Of a stretch of DNA of 64,000 nucleotides, positions 18,327 to 28,064 are shown piece after piece. The stretch's first letter is position 1. Each line of letters begins with the position of its first letter. The notes below the pieces were generated by a model, which was not told the DNA's origin, did not search any database, and saw only the letters and a list, made by a program, of their open reading frames with translations. Both the position numbers and the translations under genes were made by a program. The stretch is from Epilithonimonas arachidiradicis. GTDB taxonomy: Bacteria > Bacteroidota > Bacteroidia > Flavobacteriales > Weeksellaceae. The stretch is taken from positions 248,001 to 312,000 of the forward strand of contig NZ_RAQH01000003.1 of NCBI RefSeq assembly GCF_003610695.1, given 5' to 3'.

Positions 18327-20306
18327 ATGAAAAAATCCAAAATATTCGCAACCGCATTTTCTTTAAGCGTAGCTATCTTTTCGGCACAAAAAGGAAATAT
18401 CAAAACCCATCTCCTCGATTTAGACGGAACTTCTACCAACATCAAAATCCAGCCAACAATGTACGGGATTTTCTTCGAAGACATCAACTTTGCGGCAGAC
18501 GGCGGATTATATGCTGAATTAATTAAAAACCGCAGTTTTGAGTTTGATGAACCTTTAACCGGCTGGAAACAACCCAACACAAAAACATTGTCTCCCAATT
18601 TAGATTCCGGTTTTTTAACAATTATAACCGACAAATCCAAAACCAATAAAAACTACGCAAGAATTACGGTTTGGAATGATAAAAACTATTCGTTGGAAAA
18701 CGAAGGTTTCCGAGGAATCGGTCTGCATCAAGGAGAGAAATATGATTTAAGCTTCAATCTGGAAAATGTGTCAGGCAATATTTCTGCCATCAATACAAGC
18801 CTGATTGATGAAAACGGAACAGTGATTTCCTCTGTTTCTACAATCATCAAAGGCGGAGGCTGGCAAAAATACAATGCTGTTTTTGTACCTTCTAAAACCG
18901 TTGAAAAAGCAAAGCTTCAAATCACTTTTACCGGAAAAGGCGTTGTGAATATGGATATGATTTCACTGTTTCCTCAAGACACCTGGAAAGGCAGAAAAGG
19001 AGGTTTGAGAAAAGATTTAGTGCAGAAATTATACGATTTACAGCCGGGATTTTTACGTTTTCCGGGCGGTTGTATTGTCGAAGGAAGAACCTTGGCGGAA
19101 CGTTATCAATGGAAAAAAACGATTGGTAAAGTAGAAGACCGCGAAAATTTGATTAATAAATGGAACAATGGATTTGCCCACCGTCTTACTCCCGATTATT
19201 GGCAGTCTTTCGGACTTGGCTTTTTTGAATATTTCCAATTGGCGGAAGATTTAGGCGCAGAACCACTTCCGATTCTCAGCTGCGGAATGGCTTGCCAGTT
19301 CAATACAGCCGAACTTGTAAAAATGGAGGATTTGGATCCTTACGTTCAGGATGCTTTGGATTTGATTGAATTTGCAAACGGCGATTCCAACACGAAATGG
19401 GGAAAAATTCGTACAGAAATGGGACATCCGAAAACCTTTAATATGAAATTCATAGGCGTTGGAAATGAACAATGGGGAGCGGATTATATCGAACGTTACA
19501 AAGTTTTTGAAAAAGCGATTCACGCCAAATATCCCGATATCAAAATCATTTCCGGAAGCGGACCGTCTCCCGATGGCGAATTTTTCGATTACGGCTGGAA
19601 AGAACTTAAAAAACTCAACGCTCAGCTTGTGGATGAACATTACTACAATTCCCCTGAATGGTTCTTAAAAAATGCTGACAGATATGATAAATACGACCGT
19701 TTCGGACCAAAAGTTTTTGCCGGAGAATATGCCGCACAATCGGTTGGCGTTGTAAAACCTGACAATAAAAACAATTGGCTTACCGCACTTTCGGAAGCCG
19801 CTTTTATGACCGGATTAGAGCGCAATGCAGATGTAGTGACGATGACTTCCTACGCTCCGCTTTTCGCCCACGCAGACGGTTGGCAATGGACGCCGGATTT
19901 GATTTGGTTCAATAATTTAAAATCTTATGCCACTCCGAATTATTATGTTCAGAAATTATTCTCCAACAACAAAGGAACGGATTTAATTAAAATCTCCGAA
20001 AACGGAAAACCGTTGAAAGGTGAGAATAATCTCTATGCATCGGCAGTTCGTGACCTTAAAAAGGAAGAAACCATTATTAAAATTGTTAATGCTAATTCTG
20101 AGGGAACCTCAGTTGAAATCAACCCAAAAAATAGTAAAATGGGCAGTCAATTCACCAAAATTGTACTGACTTCTGCAGGACTTTCCGATGAAAATAATTT
20201 CCAATCAGAAACCATTACACCAAAAGAAGAAACACAGGCTATTAAAAAAGGGAAAATTTCTGTTGAAATTCCGGCAAATTCTTTAGTTATTTTGAAAATA
20301 AAATAG
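18327..20306 (+). CDS. GH51 alpha-L-arabinofuranosidase
   Basis: This 659-residue protein has a signal peptide (about 1-20, AIFSAQ). Its opening IQPTMYGIFFEDINFAADGG is typical of secreted GH51 enzymes, followed by a CBM4-like insertion (about 75-215). The barrel carries the acid/base E381 (GVGNEQWGADY) and nucleophile E467 (FAGEYAAQS), and a C-terminal beta-sandwich follows. Members release L-arabinofuranose from arabinoxylan and arabinan oligosaccharides. The arabinose genes follow directly, so its product feeds araBAD. The repressor of that module may also act on it through the GH3 promoter upstream. Confidence 0.93.
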   Translation: MKKSKIFATAFSLSVAIFSAQKGNIKTHLLDLDGTSTNIKIQPTMYGIFFEDINFAADGGLYAELIKNRSFEFDEPLTGWKQPNTKTLSPNLDSGFLTIITDKSKTNKNYARITVWNDKNYSLENEGFRGIGLHQGEKYDLSFNLENVSGNISAINTSLIDENGTVISSVSTIIKGGGWQKYNAVFVPSKTVEKAKLQITFTGKGVVNMDMISLFPQDTWKGRKGGLRKDLVQKLYDLQPGFLRFPGGCIVEGRTLAERYQWKKTIGKVEDRENLINKWNNGFAHRLTPDYWQSFGLGFFEYFQLAEDLGAEPLPILSCGMACQFNTAELVKMEDLDPYVQDALDLIEFANGDSNTKWGKIRTEMGHPKTFNMKFIGVGNEQWGADYIERYKVFEKAIHAKYPDIKIISGSGPSPDGEFFDYGWKELKKLNAQLVDEHYYNSPEWFLKNADRYDKYDRFGPKVFAGEYAAQSVGVVKPDNKNNWLTALSEAAFMTGLERNADVVTMTSYAPLFAHADGWQWTPDLIWFNNLKSYATPNYYVQKLFSNNKGTDLIKISENGKPLKGENNLYASAVRDLKKEETIIKIVNANSEGTSVEINPKNSKMGSQFTKIVLTSAGLSDENNFQSETITPKEETQAIKKGKISVEIPANSLVILKIK

Positions 20307-20340
20307 CTTTAAAATACCATAAATAAAGGAAAAATTAAAA

Positions 20341-20363
20341 TTAAGTGTAAATATTACATTTAT
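20341..20363 (+). promoter_or_regulatory. Putative AraR/NrtR operator, araB site
   Basis: TTAAGTGT (20341-20348), 7 bp, then ACATT (20356-20360). It ends 17 bp before the TATATTTG box, identical in layout to the GH3 promoter. The location before the ribulokinase gene is what would be expected of an arabinose-responsive operator. Confidence 0.75.
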
Positions 20364-20377
20364 TTAAAATAGAATCT

Positions 20378-20385
20378 TATATTTG
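20378..20385 (+). promoter_or_regulatory. Promoter -7 box (TATATTTG) for araB
   Basis: A TAnnTTTG-type -7 box preceded by the same ATAGAATCT spacer sequence as the GH3 promoter. It predicts a leader of roughly 135 nt before the araB ATG. Confidence 0.7.
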
Positions 20386-20526
20386 TTTTTAGCTCTTAAA
20401 CAGAAAAACGGAGAATTCTTTAAGGTAAATGAAAACTTAATGAAAAATCTTTGTAGAATGTAATCCATTGCATCAATTATTTTAAAAAGAGCTAAAAACA
20501 ATAATCAAAATAAATCACTTTCGTTA

Positions 20527-22224
20527 ATGAAAAAATACGTTATCGGCTTAGACTACGGAACAGACTCTGTTCGGGCCGTTTTGATTGATACGGAAAACGG
20601 GGCAGAACTGGCAACTTCCGTAAGCTACTATAAAAGATGGAAAGAAGGAAAATTCTGCAAACCGGAAGAAAACCAATTTCGTCAGCATCCGCTCGACCAT
20701 ATCGAAGGCTTGGAAAAAACCATTTCAACCGTTGTCAAAGAAAGTGGCGTTGCGCCCGAAAATATCGCCAGTATTTGTATAGATACGACGGGTTCGTCAC
20801 CGCTTCCCGTGAATAAGGATGGAATTGCCTTGTCACTTTTGCCTGAATTTTCAGAAAATCCGAATGCAATGATGGTGTTGTGGAAAGACCATACTTCCAT
20901 TGATGAAGCCGAAGAAATCAATCATCTGGCAAGAAACTGGGGTGGTGAAGATTATACAAAATTTGAAGGCGGAATCTATTCTTCCGAATGGTTTTGGGCA
21001 AAAATTCTTCACATCAACAGAGAAGATGAAGCCGTTAAAAATGCCGCATACAGCTGGATGGAACATTGCGATTACCTCACATTTTTACTTTCCGACAACC
21101 AGAGTTTAGCGACATTTAAAAGAAGCCGTTGTGCAGCGGGTCACAAAGCAATGTGGCACGAATCGTGGGATGGACTTCCTTCCAAAGAATTTCTCGGTCA
21201 GCTGGATTCTTCACTGGCAGAACTTCGTGACAGGCTGTACGATAAAACCTACACGTCCGATGAAGTTGCCGGAAATCTGAACGAAGAATGGGCAACAAAA
21301 TTGGGCTTAACAACGAATACGGTAATTGCTGTCGGAACTTTCGACGCTCATTCAGGAGCGGTGGGAGCAAAAGTAGAGAAGAATACACTAATCAGAATTA
21401 TGGGAACGTCAACCTGCGATATTATGGTGGCTCCCAACGAAATCATCGGCGACAAAACAGTTAAAGGAATCTGCGGGCAGGTCGATGGTTCTGTAATTCC
21501 TGGGTTGATGGGATTGGAAGCGGGGCAATCCGCATTTGGTGATGTTTTGGCGTGGTACAAAGATATTCTGACTTGGCCGACACACCATATTTTGATGAAT
21601 TCCAACGTGATTGATGAAAATCAAAAACAGTTGCTGAAAGAAGAAATAGAGAACAATATTATTCGCAATCTCACTTTGGAAGCGGAAAAAATTCCACTTT
21701 CGGAGGTTGTTCCGGTTGCATTGGATTGGATTAACGGACGAAGAACACCAGATGCCAATCAGGAACTGAAAATGGCGATCAGCAACCTTTCATTGGGAAC
21801 AAAAGCACCGCATATTTTCAAAGCGTTGGTGAATGCTATTTGCTTTGGAGCCAAAAAAATCGTCGACCGTTTCGAAGAAGAAGGCATAAAAATCGAAAAA
21901 GTGATAGGAATCGGAGGCGTTGCCAGAAAATCACCTTTCATTATGCAGACGTTGGCCAACATTCTTAATATGCCGATTGTTGTTGCAGCTTCAGACCAGG
22001 CTCCGGCTTTGGGCGCAGCCATTTATGCGGCCGTTGCCGCAGGAATTTACCCGACTGTTCAGGAAGCCAGCCAAAAAATGGGTTCCGATTTCGAAGCAGA
22101 ATATTTCCCACAAGTGGAAAAAGTAGAAAAATATACAGAATTTATGAAACAGTATCAGATTCTCGCAGATTTCACAGAAAACAATATCAAATCAAAGAAA
22201 AAGTTGACAGCTGACAGTCTATAG
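20527..22224 (+). CDS. araB: L-ribulokinase
   Basis: This 565-residue FGGY-family sugar kinase phosphorylates L-ribulose to L-ribulose 5-phosphate in the cytoplasm. Visible features are the N-terminal phosphate-binding strand YVIGLDYGTDSVRAVLIDT, the ribulokinase-type segment CIDTTGSSPLPVN, the FDAHSGAVG segment, and the C-terminal GIGGVARKSPFIMQTLANI. The length matches the bacterial AraB family. It opens the arabinose gene set behind a promoter with a predicted regulator site. A 519-bp repeat-rich gap separates it from araD. Confidence 0.95.
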   Translation: MKKYVIGLDYGTDSVRAVLIDTENGAELATSVSYYKRWKEGKFCKPEENQFRQHPLDHIEGLEKTISTVVKESGVAPENIASICIDTTGSSPLPVNKDGIALSLLPEFSENPNAMMVLWKDHTSIDEAEEINHLARNWGGEDYTKFEGGIYSSEWFWAKILHINREDEAVKNAAYSWMEHCDYLTFLLSDNQSLATFKRSRCAAGHKAMWHESWDGLPSKEFLGQLDSSLAELRDRLYDKTYTSDEVAGNLNEEWATKLGLTTNTVIAVGTFDAHSGAVGAKVEKNTLIRIMGTSTCDIMVAPNEIIGDKTVKGICGQVDGSVIPGLMGLEAGQSAFGDVLAWYKDILTWPTHHILMNSNVIDENQKQLLKEEIENNIIRNLTLEAEKIPLSEVVPVALDWINGRRTPDANQELKMAISNLSLGTKAPHIFKALVNAICFGAKKIVDRFEEEGIKIEKVIGIGGVARKSPFIMQTLANILNMPIVVAASDQAPALGAAIYAAVAAGIYPTVQEASQKMGSDFEAEYFPQVEKVEKYTEFMKQYQILADFTENNIKSKKKLTADSL

Positions 22225-22246
22225 TTGATAGAGGTTAAAGCAGAAA

Positions 22247-22327
22247 AGCTCCGTAGGAGCGCCCTGTTAATAGCAAATATGTAAATATTGTCATCACAAA
22301 GAGAGCCTCGTAGAGGCGACCTGTTAA
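22247..22327 (+). repeat. Short palindrome pair: CTCCGTAGGAG and CCTCGTAGAGG units
   Basis: AGCTCCGTAGGAGCG (22247) and GCCTCGTAGAGGC (22305) are each followed by CTGTTAA. The same pair in the same order occurs at 37999-38071. They are the first of several repeat families in the 519-bp gap between araB and araD. Confidence 0.72.
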
Positions 22328-22390
22328 ATATTTACATTAAGTGAAAAACCAACAACCATCAACCAAAAACTAACAACCAAAATAATTATG

Positions 22391-22478
22391 GCAGCTTTAT
22401 CCGTCTTCCGCTCCCAATCTTTTTTTTGCCAGGGCTTTTTCCAACGCAAAAAAAGGATTTCCGCTCAAGCCGGGCTGC
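22391..22478 (+). repeat. GCAGC-ended interspersed repeat, copy 1
   Basis: Conserved arms GCAGCTTTATCCGTCTTCC and CTCAAGCCGGGCTGC flank a variable centre. Other copies are at 37829, 44239 and 59763 (reverse orientation). A 64-codon open frame across it (22388-22582) is an accident of the repeat and not a gene. Confidence 0.8.
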
Positions 22479-22561
22479 GTGCAATTCGGCGTTTAAAGTT
22501 TGAATACGATTATTCAATAGAGGTGGACCTTAGCCCGTCTACAAAAACCGAAAACAAATTC

Positions 22562-22600
22562 GGCTTTAGCCAAAATTTATAATAGGTTTTGGCTAAAGCC
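22562..22600 (+). repeat. Long inverted repeat in the araB-araD gap
   Basis: A perfect 14-bp stem GGCTTTAGCCAAAA/TTTTGGCTAAAGCC with an 11-nt loop. There is no T run on either side, so it is more likely a repeat-type palindrome or an RNA processing structure than a terminator. Confidence 0.7.
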
Positions 22601-22652
22601 CGACGTAATTGAAAAAGGTAATGCCATACAAGACTATTAGGAAAACTCTTAG

Positions 22653-22726
22653 TCTTTGCTGAGTGAAACGCCTTTGCGAACTTAAAAACAGTTAGTAGTC
22701 AAAAAAAACTTTGCGCACTTTGCGGT
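22653..22726 (+). repeat. CTTTGCG-type repeat, copy 3
   Basis: CTTTGCTGAGTGAAACGCC and ACTTTGCGCACTTTGCGG blocks, ending 17 bp before the araD start. See the copies at 3932, 9279 and 44411. Confidence 0.72.
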
Positions 22727-22743
22727 AAAAAAAATTAAATAAA

Positions 22744-23442
22744 ATGAGCATCTATAAAGAATTAAAACGAGAATGTTACGAAGCCAATATGCAACTCGAT
22801 GCATTGAAGCTGGTTGTTTACACATTCGGTAACGTAAGTGCCGTTGACCGTGACAAAGGAATCTTTGCCATCAAACCGAGCGGCGTTCCTTACGAAATAC
22901 TGAAACCGGAAGACATTGTGATTTTAGATTATGATGCCAATGTCGTTGAAGGAAATTTAAGACCGTCTTCCGATACCAAAACCCACGCTTATCTCTATAA
23001 AAATTGGGAAAACATCGGTGGAATCTCCCATACACACGCTATCTATTCCGTAGCTTGGGCACAGGCGCAACTGGATATTCCAATTTTTGGCACGACGCAC
23101 GCAGACCATTTAACGTCAGATATTCCTTGCGCACCACCAATGCGTGATGATTTAATCGAAGGAAACTACGAATACAACACCGGAATCCAGATTCTCGACT
23201 GTTTCAACGAAAAAGATTTGTCTTACGAGAAAGTAGAAATGGTGCTCATCGGAAATCACGGACCGTTCACCTGGGGAAAAAATGCAGAGAAAGCCGTTTA
23301 CAACAGCAAAGTACTCGAAACCATCGCCGAGATGGCTTATCTCACAAGGCAAATCAACCCGAATGCGCCTCGTTTAAAAGATTCATTAATCAAAAAACAT
23401 TACGAACGCAAACACGGCAAAAATGCCTATTACGGACAATAA
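22744..23442 (+). CDS. araD: L-ribulose-5-phosphate 4-epimerase
   Basis: This 232-residue cytoplasmic class II aldolase-fold enzyme converts L-ribulose 5-phosphate to D-xylulose 5-phosphate. The zinc-binding histidines are visible in SHTHAIYSVAWAQAQ and the later IGNHGPFTWGK motif, with FGTTHADH between them. The length is typical of AraD. It lies between araB and araA, so the complete arabinose route to xylulose 5-phosphate is present. The last step then depends on the transketolase and aldolase genes at 42719-45480. Confidence 0.95.
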   Translation: MSIYKELKRECYEANMQLDALKLVVYTFGNVSAVDRDKGIFAIKPSGVPYEILKPEDIVILDYDANVVEGNLRPSSDTKTHAYLYKNWENIGGISHTHAIYSVAWAQAQLDIPIFGTTHADHLTSDIPCAPPMRDDLIEGNYEYNTGIQILDCFNEKDLSYEKVEMVLIGNHGPFTWGKNAEKAVYNSKVLETIAEMAYLTRQINPNAPRLKDSLIKKHYERKHGKNAYYGQ

Positions 23443-23457
23443 TAGAATTAAATAAAG

Positions 23458-23534
23458 TCTGTCATTCTGAACGAAATGTAATGTAGTGAAAAATCTTTAT
23501 TATAAACAAAGATTCCTCGTTCCTCGGAATGACA
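23458..23534 (+). repeat. Palindromic TGTCATTC repeat before araA
   Basis: Inverted ends TGTCATTCTGA and TCGGAATGACA bracket AAATCTTT and AAAGATTCC arms, giving a long imperfect hairpin. The frame of araA stays open leftwards to 23529 across its edge, which can mislead start-site calls. Confidence 0.75.
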
Positions 23535-23585
23535 AACACAATATTAAACTATCAACTATCAACCAAAAACAATCAACTAAAAAAT

Positions 23586-25082
23586 ATGTTAACACCTCTC
23601 AATACGAAAGAAATCTGGTTCATCACCGGAAGCCAGCATTTATATGGCCCTGAAACATTAGCGCAAGTTGCAGAACATTCAGCGAAAATCGTGGAAGCGT
23701 TCAATGCTTCGTCGCAGATTCCTGTAAAAGTTATTTTGAAGCCAACCGTAAAAACCACAGAAGAAATCTTTGAAACACTTACAGCTGCCAACTTCGCAAA
23801 AGATTGTATCGGAATCGTAACCTGGATGCACACGTTTTCACCCGCAAAAATGTGGATTCGTGGACTGACCGCATTACAAAAACCAATGTTGCATCTTCAT
23901 ACGCAATTCAACCAGGATATTCCTTGGTCTACGATGGATATGGACTTTATGAACCTGAATCAGGCTGCGCACGGCGACAGGGAATTCGGTTTTATGGTAA
24001 GCCGTCTGCGCAAAAACAGAAAAGTCGTTGTAGGACATTGGGCGGAAGAAAGAGTTCAGAAACAAATTGGAGAATGGAGTAGAGTTGCCGCAGGTTGGGA
24101 TGATTGGCAAGGTGCGAAGTTCGCCCGTTTTGGTGATAATATGAGATTTGTAGCCGTTACCGACGGAGATAAAGTAGAAGCGGAAACTAAATTTGGATTT
24201 TCCGTCAACACTTGGGGAATCGGGGATTTGGTAAGCGTTGTCAACTCGATTGGTGATGGCGAAATCAAAACCTTAATTGAAGAATATGAAGCTTCATACA
24301 AAATGGCAGAATCCCTTCTTTCCGGAGGTTCAAACAGAAAATCTCTGGAAGTTGCCGCAAGAATTGAATTAGGTTTGGAAAAATTCCTAAAAGATGGAAA
24401 TTTCAAAGGTTTTTCCGATACATTCGAAGATCTTCACGGTTTGGAACAATTGCCCGGAATTGCTGTTCAAAGATTAATGGAAAAGGGTTACGGATTTGCC
24501 GGAGAAGGCGATTGGAAAACTGCCGCTTTGGTTCGTGCAATGAAAACAATGGGACAAGGTTTGGATGGCGGAAACGCCTTTATGGAAGATTATACATATC
24601 ATTTAAATCCTTCCAATCCTTCGATTTTAGGTTCACATATGTTGGAAGTTGATCCTGTTTTAGCGGTTGACAAGCCTTCTTGTGAAATTCATCCGTTAGG
24701 AATTGGCGGAAAAGCTGACCCGGTTCGTCTGGTGTTTAATTCGAGAGGAAATATCGATTCTTTAAATGCAGCCTTAATGGATTTCGGAAATCATTTCAGA
24801 CTGTTAATCAATAAAACAAAAGCATTGGAAATCACCGAAGAATTGCCAAAACTTCCTGTTGCGAGAGTTCTTTGGAAACCACTTCCTGACTTGTACACTG
24901 CAGCTGAAGCCTGGATTTTGGCAGGTGGTGCGCATCACACGTGTTATAGTGAGAACATCAGCGTTGAACAATTGGAAGATTTTGCGGAGATTGCAGGTAT
25001 CGAATCGCTTGTTATTGATGAAGATACAAAAATTCGTGATTTTAAGAACACGCTTCGCTGGAATGAAATATATTATCGTTAA
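23586..25082 (+). CDS. araA: L-arabinose isomerase
   Basis: This 498-residue cytoplasmic enzyme isomerises L-arabinose to L-ribulose. The start is placed at ATG 23586, giving [21 protein letters not shown], the family's normal N-terminus. An upstream in-frame ATG at 23529 would add 19 residues encoded by repeat-adjacent DNA. Family motifs include [31 protein letters not shown] and the metal-site region [19 protein letters not shown]. The aldose epimerase gene follows after 20 bp, suggesting one transcript with the transporter. Confidence 0.96.
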   Translation: MLTPLNTKEIWFITGSQHLYGPETLAQVAEHSAKIVEAFNASSQIPVKVILKPTVKTTEEIFETLTAANFAKDCIGIVTWMHTFSPAKMWIRGLTALQKPMLHLHTQFNQDIPWSTMDMDFMNLNQAAHGDREFGFMVSRLRKNRKVVVGHWAEERVQKQIGEWSRVAAGWDDWQGAKFARFGDNMRFVAVTDGDKVEAETKFGFSVNTWGIGDLVSVVNSIGDGEIKTLIEEYEASYKMAESLLSGGSNRKSLEVAARIELGLEKFLKDGNFKGFSDTFEDLHGLEQLPGIAVQRLMEKGYGFAGEGDWKTAALVRAMKTMGQGLDGGNAFMEDYTYHLNPSNPSILGSHMLEVDPVLAVDKPSCEIHPLGIGGKADPVRLVFNSRGNIDSLNAALMDFGNHFRLLINKTKALEITEELPKLPVARVLWKPLPDLYTAAEAWILAGGAHHTCYSENISVEQLEDFAEIAGIESLVIDEDTKIRDFKNTLRWNEIYYR

Positions 25083-25102
25083 ACTTGCAAAACTTCTAAA
25101 AA

Positions 25103-26263
25103 ATGAGAAAAACAAGTATCAACCTGATAATTCTTTTTGCTGTTTTATGTATTTTCGGGTGCAATAAAAAAGAAAATCAATCAAAAACTCAACCGGAAAC
25201 AATGGAAAACATACAGGTTTCAGATTACGGAGTCACTTCAAAAGGTGATTCCATCAAAAAATATACTTTGACCAACAAAAACGGGATGAAACTGGAAGTC
25301 ATTAACTTCGGCGGAATTATCACTTCACTTACCGCTCCCGACAAGAACGGAAAGTACGAAGATGTCGTTTTAGGATTTACAAAGCCTGAAGATTATTTCA
25401 ACGGAAATCCATATTATTTCGGAGCATTGATTGGCCGTTACGGAAACAGAATTGCCAATGCCAAATTTACTTTGGAAAGTAAAACCTATGACATTGATAA
25501 AAACGACGGGCCAAACAGTCTTCACGGAGGAAAAGAAGGATTCCATACCAAATTCTGGAATATTGAACCTGTAAAAGATGCAAAATTCCCGACTTTGAAA
25601 CTGACTTACACCAGCGCAGACGGTGAAGAAGGTTATCCGGGAAAATTAACGACAACCGTTTTGTATACTTTGACGGACGACAACGCACTTGAAATTTCTT
25701 ACGAAGCGGAAACCGATAAACCGACTGTTGTTAATTTAACTCAACATTCGTATTTCAATCTCTCAGGGAATTTTTCAAAAACAATTCTTGACCACGAATT
25801 GCAGATTAATGCGGATAAATTTACACCAGTTAATGAAACTCTAATTCCTACAGGTGAGCAAAAAGCGGTGAAGGGAAGTGTATTCGATTTCACAGCTTCA
25901 AAAGCAATTGGAAAAGATATCAATGCAGATGACGACCAACTGAAAAAAGGAAAAGGTTACGACCACAACTGGATTCTGAACGGAAGCGGATTGAGAAGCA
26001 TTGCCAAAGTTTATCATCCTGAATCAGGAAGAGTAATGGAAGTTTTGACCGATGAACCGGGCGTTCAGTTCTATTCCGGAAACTTTTTGGATGGAAAATT
26101 TGATACAAAGACTGGCGGAAAAAATGAATTCAGAACAGGCTTTTGTTTAGAAACACAACATTTTCCGGATTCTCCAAACCAGGCTTCTTTCCCTTCTACG
26201 GAGTTGAAGCCGGGACAAAAATACCAGTCGAAAACAATTTACAAATTCTCAGTTAAAAAATAA
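25103..26263 (+). CDS. galM: Lipoprotein aldose 1-epimerase (mutarotase)
   Basis: This 386-residue GalM-type protein has a lipoprotein signal whose lipobox cysteine is C20 (CIFGC). It is therefore membrane-anchored, probably in the periplasm, rather than cytoplasmic. The conserved GRYGNRIANAKF, NDGPNSLHGG and HSYFNLSGN motifs contain the family's substrate-binding and catalytic histidines, and CLETQHFPDSPN holds the C-terminal glutamate region. Between araA and the SSS symporter it most likely speeds anomer interconversion of arabinose before uptake. The symporter start lies only 3 bp after its stop. Comparable arabinose clusters in Bacteroides call this araM. Confidence 0.92.
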   Translation: MRKTSINLIILFAVLCIFGCNKKENQSKTQPETMENIQVSDYGVTSKGDSIKKYTLTNKNGMKLEVINFGGIITSLTAPDKNGKYEDVVLGFTKPEDYFNGNPYYFGALIGRYGNRIANAKFTLESKTYDIDKNDGPNSLHGGKEGFHTKFWNIEPVKDAKFPTLKLTYTSADGEEGYPGKLTTTVLYTLTDDNALEISYEAETDKPTVVNLTQHSYFNLSGNFSKTILDHELQINADKFTPVNETLIPTGEQKAVKGSVFDFTASKAIGKDINADDDQLKKGKGYDHNWILNGSGLRSIAKVYHPESGRVMEVLTDEPGVQFYSGNFLDGKFDTKTGGKNEFRTGFCLETQHFPDSPNQASFPSTELKPGQKYQSKTIYKFSVKK

Positions 26264-26266
26264 AGT

Positions 26267-27994
26267 ATGGGAAATTTAGCAACTATTGATATCATCATAT
26301 TTCTGATTTATTTTGTGGTGGTAGCCGGTTACGGAATCTGGATTTATAACAAAAAAAAATCTGCAGCAACAGGCAGTAAAGATTATTTCCTTGCGGAAGG
26401 TTCACTCACTTGGTGGGCGATTGGAGCGAGTTTAATTGCTTCCAATATTTCAGCGGAACAGTTCATCGGGATGTCCGGCGAAGGATTTTTCGTGGGTGTA
26501 GCGGTGGCAGCTTATGAATGGATTGCAGCATTGGCACTTATCATTATTGCCATTTGGTTCATTCCGATTTATCTTAAAAACAAAATTTATACGATGCCGC
26601 AATTCCTGGAAACCCGTTACAACAAATCGGTTTCCCTGATTATGGCGGTGTTCTGGCTGTTTTTATATGTGATTGTCAACCTGACTTCCATTCTTTATTT
26701 GGGTGCTTTGGCGATCGATACTTTATTGGGCGGCGGTCATCTTCATATCATTATGATTGGATTGCTTCTAATGGCATTATTAATCGGTCTTGGCGGTATG
26801 AAAGTAATCGGTTACACCGACGTAATTCAGGTGGCGGTTTTGATTATTGGTGGTTTTGCGACAGTTTATATGGCGCTTCAGATTGTCGACCAGAGAATCA
26901 ACGGAGCGGCTGTAGGAAATGCTTTTGCAGGTTTTCAGACCTTGATGAATGAAGCACCGCAACATTTCAAATTAATGCTTGAAAAACCTGTTAAGACAAC
27001 AACTACTTTAGCAATGCCTGAAAATCTGGATGTTCAGAAATATGTGGTTTTACCGGGATTGGCAATGTATTTTGCAGGACAGTGGATTGTTAATTTAAAT
27101 TATTGGGGTTGCAACCAGTACATCACGCAAAGAGCTCTGGGAGCTGATTTAAAAACGGCGAGAACCGGGATTTTATTCGCAGGATTCCTTAAATTATTTA
27201 TGCCGATTATCGTTATGCTTCCGGGAATTGCAGCTTACGTTTTGTATACCAAAGGTCACTTACCTGGCTTTAACGGAGTGAAAGACGGAGCATATTCTGC
27301 AATATTAGGATTTTTGCCGGTTGGTCTGAAAGGTCTTGCAGTAGCGGCTTTGACGGCGGCAATTGTTGCTTCTTTGGCAGGGAAAGTAAACAGTATCTCA
27401 ACGATTTTCACATTAGACATTTATAAAAAATATTTGAAGGCTGATGCAACGGAAATCCAGATGGTAAGAACCGGAAGATGGGCAATTATCATTGCAATGT
27501 TTGTGGCTTTGGCATTTACTTGGACAGATGCTTTGGGAATTGGTGGTGAAGGTGGATTTACCTTTATTCAGAAATATACAGGATTTATCAGTCCGGGTGT
27601 TTTTGCGATGTTCCTTTTGGGAATGTTCTGGAAAAGAACAACCGGAACTGCAGCGTTGGTAGGCGTAATTTTAGGATTCGTTCTGGCAATTTTCTTCAAC
27701 AGTTTTGCTGTGGAAATTTTCGGAAAAGAAACCTGGTTATACACAGCTTTCACTTATGAAAAACTGGAAAATGGCGTAGTTCACACCATTACTGAAATTC
27801 CGTTCCTGATTAATATGGGCTGGTCATTCTTCTTCACGGTTCTGACGATGGTTGGGATAAGTCTTGCAGGTCCGAAAGTGAACCCGAAAGCATTTGCAAT
27901 CGATGCATCAATGTTCAAAGTGGACAACAGAACATTGGTTTTAATTGTTGTAACATTACTTTTACTAACTGCACTTTACGTGAGATTTTGGTAA
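26267..27994 (+). CDS. SSS-family sodium/sugar symporter, probable arabinose transporter
   Basis: This 575-residue polytopic protein of the solute:sodium symporter family has about 14 hydrophobic segments. The N-terminal motif DYFLAEGSLTWWAIGASLIASNISAEQFIGMSG is cut here to its recognisable parts: WWAIGASLIASNIS and EQFIGMSG are typical of SGLT-like sugar transporters. Its place as last gene of the araA-galM-transporter run, with a terminator right after, supports L-arabinose uptake across the inner membrane. Xylose or another pentose remains possible. Confidence 0.88.
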   Translation: MGNLATIDIIIFLIYFVVVAGYGIWIYNKKKSAATGSKDYFLAEGSLTWWAIGASLIASNISAEQFIGMSGEGFFVGVAVAAYEWIAALALIIIAIWFIPIYLKNKIYTMPQFLETRYNKSVSLIMAVFWLFLYVIVNLTSILYLGALAIDTLLGGGHLHIIMIGLLLMALLIGLGGMKVIGYTDVIQVAVLIIGGFATVYMALQIVDQRINGAAVGNAFAGFQTLMNEAPQHFKLMLEKPVKTTTTLAMPENLDVQKYVVLPGLAMYFAGQWIVNLNYWGCNQYITQRALGADLKTARTGILFAGFLKLFMPIIVMLPGIAAYVLYTKGHLPGFNGVKDGAYSAILGFLPVGLKGLAVAALTAAIVASLAGKVNSISTIFTLDIYKKYLKADATEIQMVRTGRWAIIIAMFVALAFTWTDALGIGGEGGFTFIQKYTGFISPGVFAMFLLGMFWKRTTGTAALVGVILGFVLAIFFNSFAVEIFGKETWLYTAFTYEKLENGVVHTITEIPFLINMGWSFFFTVLTMVGISLAGPKVNPKAFAIDASMFKVDNRTLVLIVVTLLLLTALYVRFW

Positions 27995-28008
27995 ATTTAA
28001 GGTATTAT

Positions 28009-28040
28009 AAAAAGGATGTCCTTTGAGGCATCCTTTTTTT
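28009..28040 (+). terminator. Terminator after the SSS symporter
   Basis: A perfect 10-bp stem (AAAAAGGATG/CATCCTTTTT) with a 10-nt loop and a T run, 15 bp after the symporter stop. It ends the araA-galM-transporter transcript. Confidence 0.9.
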
Positions 28041-28064
28041 ATTTTTTATAATTTTGATTGTATT

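Noticed and set aside
22388-22582. Open frame of 64 codons between araB and araD
   Set aside because: It runs entirely through a GCAGC-ended repeat whose other copies are non-coding, and shows no protein-like pattern.
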